Shown one piece after another: positions 5,846 through 6,183 of a stretch of DNA of 6,183 nucleotides. Position numbers and translations under genes: made by a program. The stretch is from JBDRGC01 sp043818215 (GTDB lineage Bacteria; Chloroflexota; Anaerolineae; Anaerolineales; UBA11858). The stretch spans positions 1 to 6,183 of the forward strand of contig JBDRGC010000222.1 of NCBI GenBank assembly GCA_043818215.1. The letters run 5' to 3'. Numbering within the stretch: the stretch's first letter is position 1; each line of letters begins with the position of its first letter. The notes under the pieces are model-generated. The model saw only the letters and a program-made list of their open reading frames with translations, was not told where the DNA came from and searched no databases.

Positions 5846-5885
5846 GGGTATCTCCATTTGGGGAATAAGAAGTATGCTATCTGCA

Positions 5886-5891
5886 ATTATA
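5886..5891 (-). promoter_or_regulatory. Consensus -10 box of the SNF2 unit
   Basis: On the minus strand TATAAT lies 40 bases upstream of the chosen SNF2 start, giving an expected transcript start near 5879 and a short leader containing the GGAGA binding site. No TTGACA-like -35 box is seen at 16-18 bases; that position is occupied by one arm of the 15-bp inverted repeat, so an activator or a degenerate -35 would be needed. Confidence 0.5.
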
Positions 5892-5901
5892 TCCGCATTA
5901 C

Positions 5902-5949
5902 AGGTGCGACGCACTTAGGTTTTGCCAATTCAGAAAGTGCGTCGCACCT
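5902..5949. repeat. Perfect 15-bp inverted repeat with 18-base loop
   Basis: AGGTGCGACGCACTT (5902-5916) and AAGTGCGTCGCACCT (5935-5949) are exact reverse complements separated by 18 bases. Each arm itself contains the near-palindrome GTGCGACGCAC. It stands out as GC-rich in an AT-rich intergenic region, covers the -35 position of the SNF2 promoter, and has no T-tract on either side, so it is not an ordinary terminator. It could be a dispersed palindromic (REP/MITE-like) element or a regulator site. Confidence 0.85.
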
Positions 5950-6021
5950 CTCGAATAATATTAATATTCCTCATATATTTTGCTAACGTTATTCTAATAC
6001 AAATTCGCTAGAATATAAATT
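5950..6021. other. AT-rich intergenic stretch with a 12-bp palindrome
   Basis: No open reading frame is supported here. The sequence AATATTAATATT at 5957-5968 is a perfect 12-bp palindrome, which in AT-rich DNA is not by itself meaningful. The stretch separates the divergent SNF2 and hsp20-like promoters. Confidence 0.4.
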
Positions 6022-6089
6022 AAGTTACAACAAACCAGGTACATTTCACTTCGATAGAAGCCAACCTAAAATGTAACTTGAAATGCACC
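6022..6089. promoter_or_regulatory. Inverted half-sites upstream of the hsp20-like gene
   Basis: AAGTTACA (6022-6029) is the exact reverse complement of TGTAACTT (6072-6079), and GGTACATTTCA (6038-6048) is the reverse complement, with one mismatch, of TGAAATGCACC (6079-6089). The two right-hand halves are contiguous and share T6079, while the left-hand halves are separated and in the same order, so the pairings cross and cannot form one simple hairpin. The right-hand site overlaps the proposed -35 box. This looks like an operator arrangement; neither a CIRCE (HrcA) nor a HAIR (HspR) consensus is present. Confidence 0.35.
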
Positions 6090-6106
6090 CGCGTAATATG
6101 AATAAA
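6077..6106 (+). promoter_or_regulatory. Promoter candidate for the hsp20-like gene
   Basis: TTGAAA (6078-6083) and AATAAA (6101-6106) are separated by 17 bases and match the sigma70 consensus at five and four positions. With the preceding C the -35 reads CTTGAAA, which also matches the -35 of heat-shock sigma32 promoters, but no CCCCAT-like -10 follows at the expected distance. Transcription would start near 6113, giving a leader of about 26 bases. Confidence 0.35.
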
Positions 6107-6138
6107 ACTGTAGTATTGATCTTAAAAGGAGGTACGTA

Positions 6139-6183
6139 ATGTTATATCGTTCAATTAGAACCCCATCAGTTTGGCGAGAAATG
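6139..6183 (+). CDS. Start of a small heat-shock protein (Hsp20)-like gene, cut by the window edge
   Basis: Fifteen codons, MLYRSIRTPSVWREM, follow a strong ribosome binding site AAAGGAGG (6125-6132) six bases before the ATG, so translation from here is well supported. The opening resembles the N-terminus of bacterial Hsp20/alpha-crystallin proteins, where a short basic segment is followed by W-R/D-x-F/x-R-E-M and then a helix LQREMxRLF. The alpha-crystallin domain would lie outside the window. The gene is divergent from the SNF2 unit and probably belongs to the chromosomal backbone beside the island. The family call rests on a short peptide and could be wrong; the existence of a gene here is more secure. 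Confidence 0.55.
   Translation, partial: MLYRSIRTPSVWREM

Noticed and set aside
5846..5914. Upstream in-frame ATG at 5914 as the SNF2 start
   Set aside because: It lies inside the left arm of the inverted repeat and upstream of the consensus -10 box, has no ribosome binding site, and the added residues look unlike coding sequence; the ATG at 5845 has GGAGA at good spacing.
5411..5986. Plus-strand 191-residue open frame
   Set aside because: Antisense to the SWIM domain of the helicase gene and crossing the divergent promoter; no ribosome binding site.
1..6183. CRISPR array, insertion sequence or integrase
   Set aside because: No regularly spaced repeats, no transposase or recombinase coding sequence, and no terminal inverted repeats around the cargo genes were seen.

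Overview
The window looks like a variable, defence-type genomic island from a bacterium with GC-rich core genes, probably Chloroflexota (Anaerolineae-like) or a lineage with similar content. That assignment is inferred from gene types only (UPF0175 antitoxin, RhuM, SWIM-SNF2 helicase, DUF3800, Hsp20-like start); no phylogenetic marker is present. Nearly everything is on the minus strand, so it is read from right to left.

From right to left: a truncated plus-strand gene starts at 6139 and resembles the N-terminus of an Hsp20 small heat-shock protein. It is divergent from the main minus-strand unit across an AT-rich intergenic region (5846-6138). That region holds a perfect 15-bp inverted repeat, a consensus -10 box for the minus-strand unit, and operator-like half-sites plus a promoter candidate in front of the hsp20-like gene. 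The main gene is a 938-residue SWIM zinc-finger SNF2-family ATPase (3029-5845). Three bases after its stop begins a DUF3800 gene (2208-3025) that is broken by a single-base frameshift near 2775. Tail-to-tail with DUF3800, on the plus strand, lies a compact unit with a perfect sigma70-type promoter (TTGACA, 17 bp, TATAAT). It is followed by about 80 nt that fold into a closed multi-branched structure ending in a T-tract. I read this as a small structured RNA gene and as the most interesting item here.

The left third is a patchwork of small intact genes set among severed gene tails. Two extra diverged copies of the SNF2 3' end occur at 1971-2063 and 1681-1738. Three pieces resembling the C-terminus of restriction-modification methyltransferases (the LTPEEIALVE-type ending) occur at 1655-1684, 1587-1649 and 455-550. 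Between these tails sit a 70-residue antitoxin-like gene (1742-1954), a full-length RhuM-family gene (551-1594) and a UPF0175 antitoxin gene (114-389). No toxin partner is visible for either antitoxin.

The picture is of an island in which a SNF2 plus restriction-modification locus has repeatedly exchanged cargo. Each exchange appears to have left the 3' end of an older helicase or methyltransferase gene behind. The surviving genes fit mobile DNA defence and addiction functions, but no complete restriction-modification or toxin-antitoxin system is present in the window.
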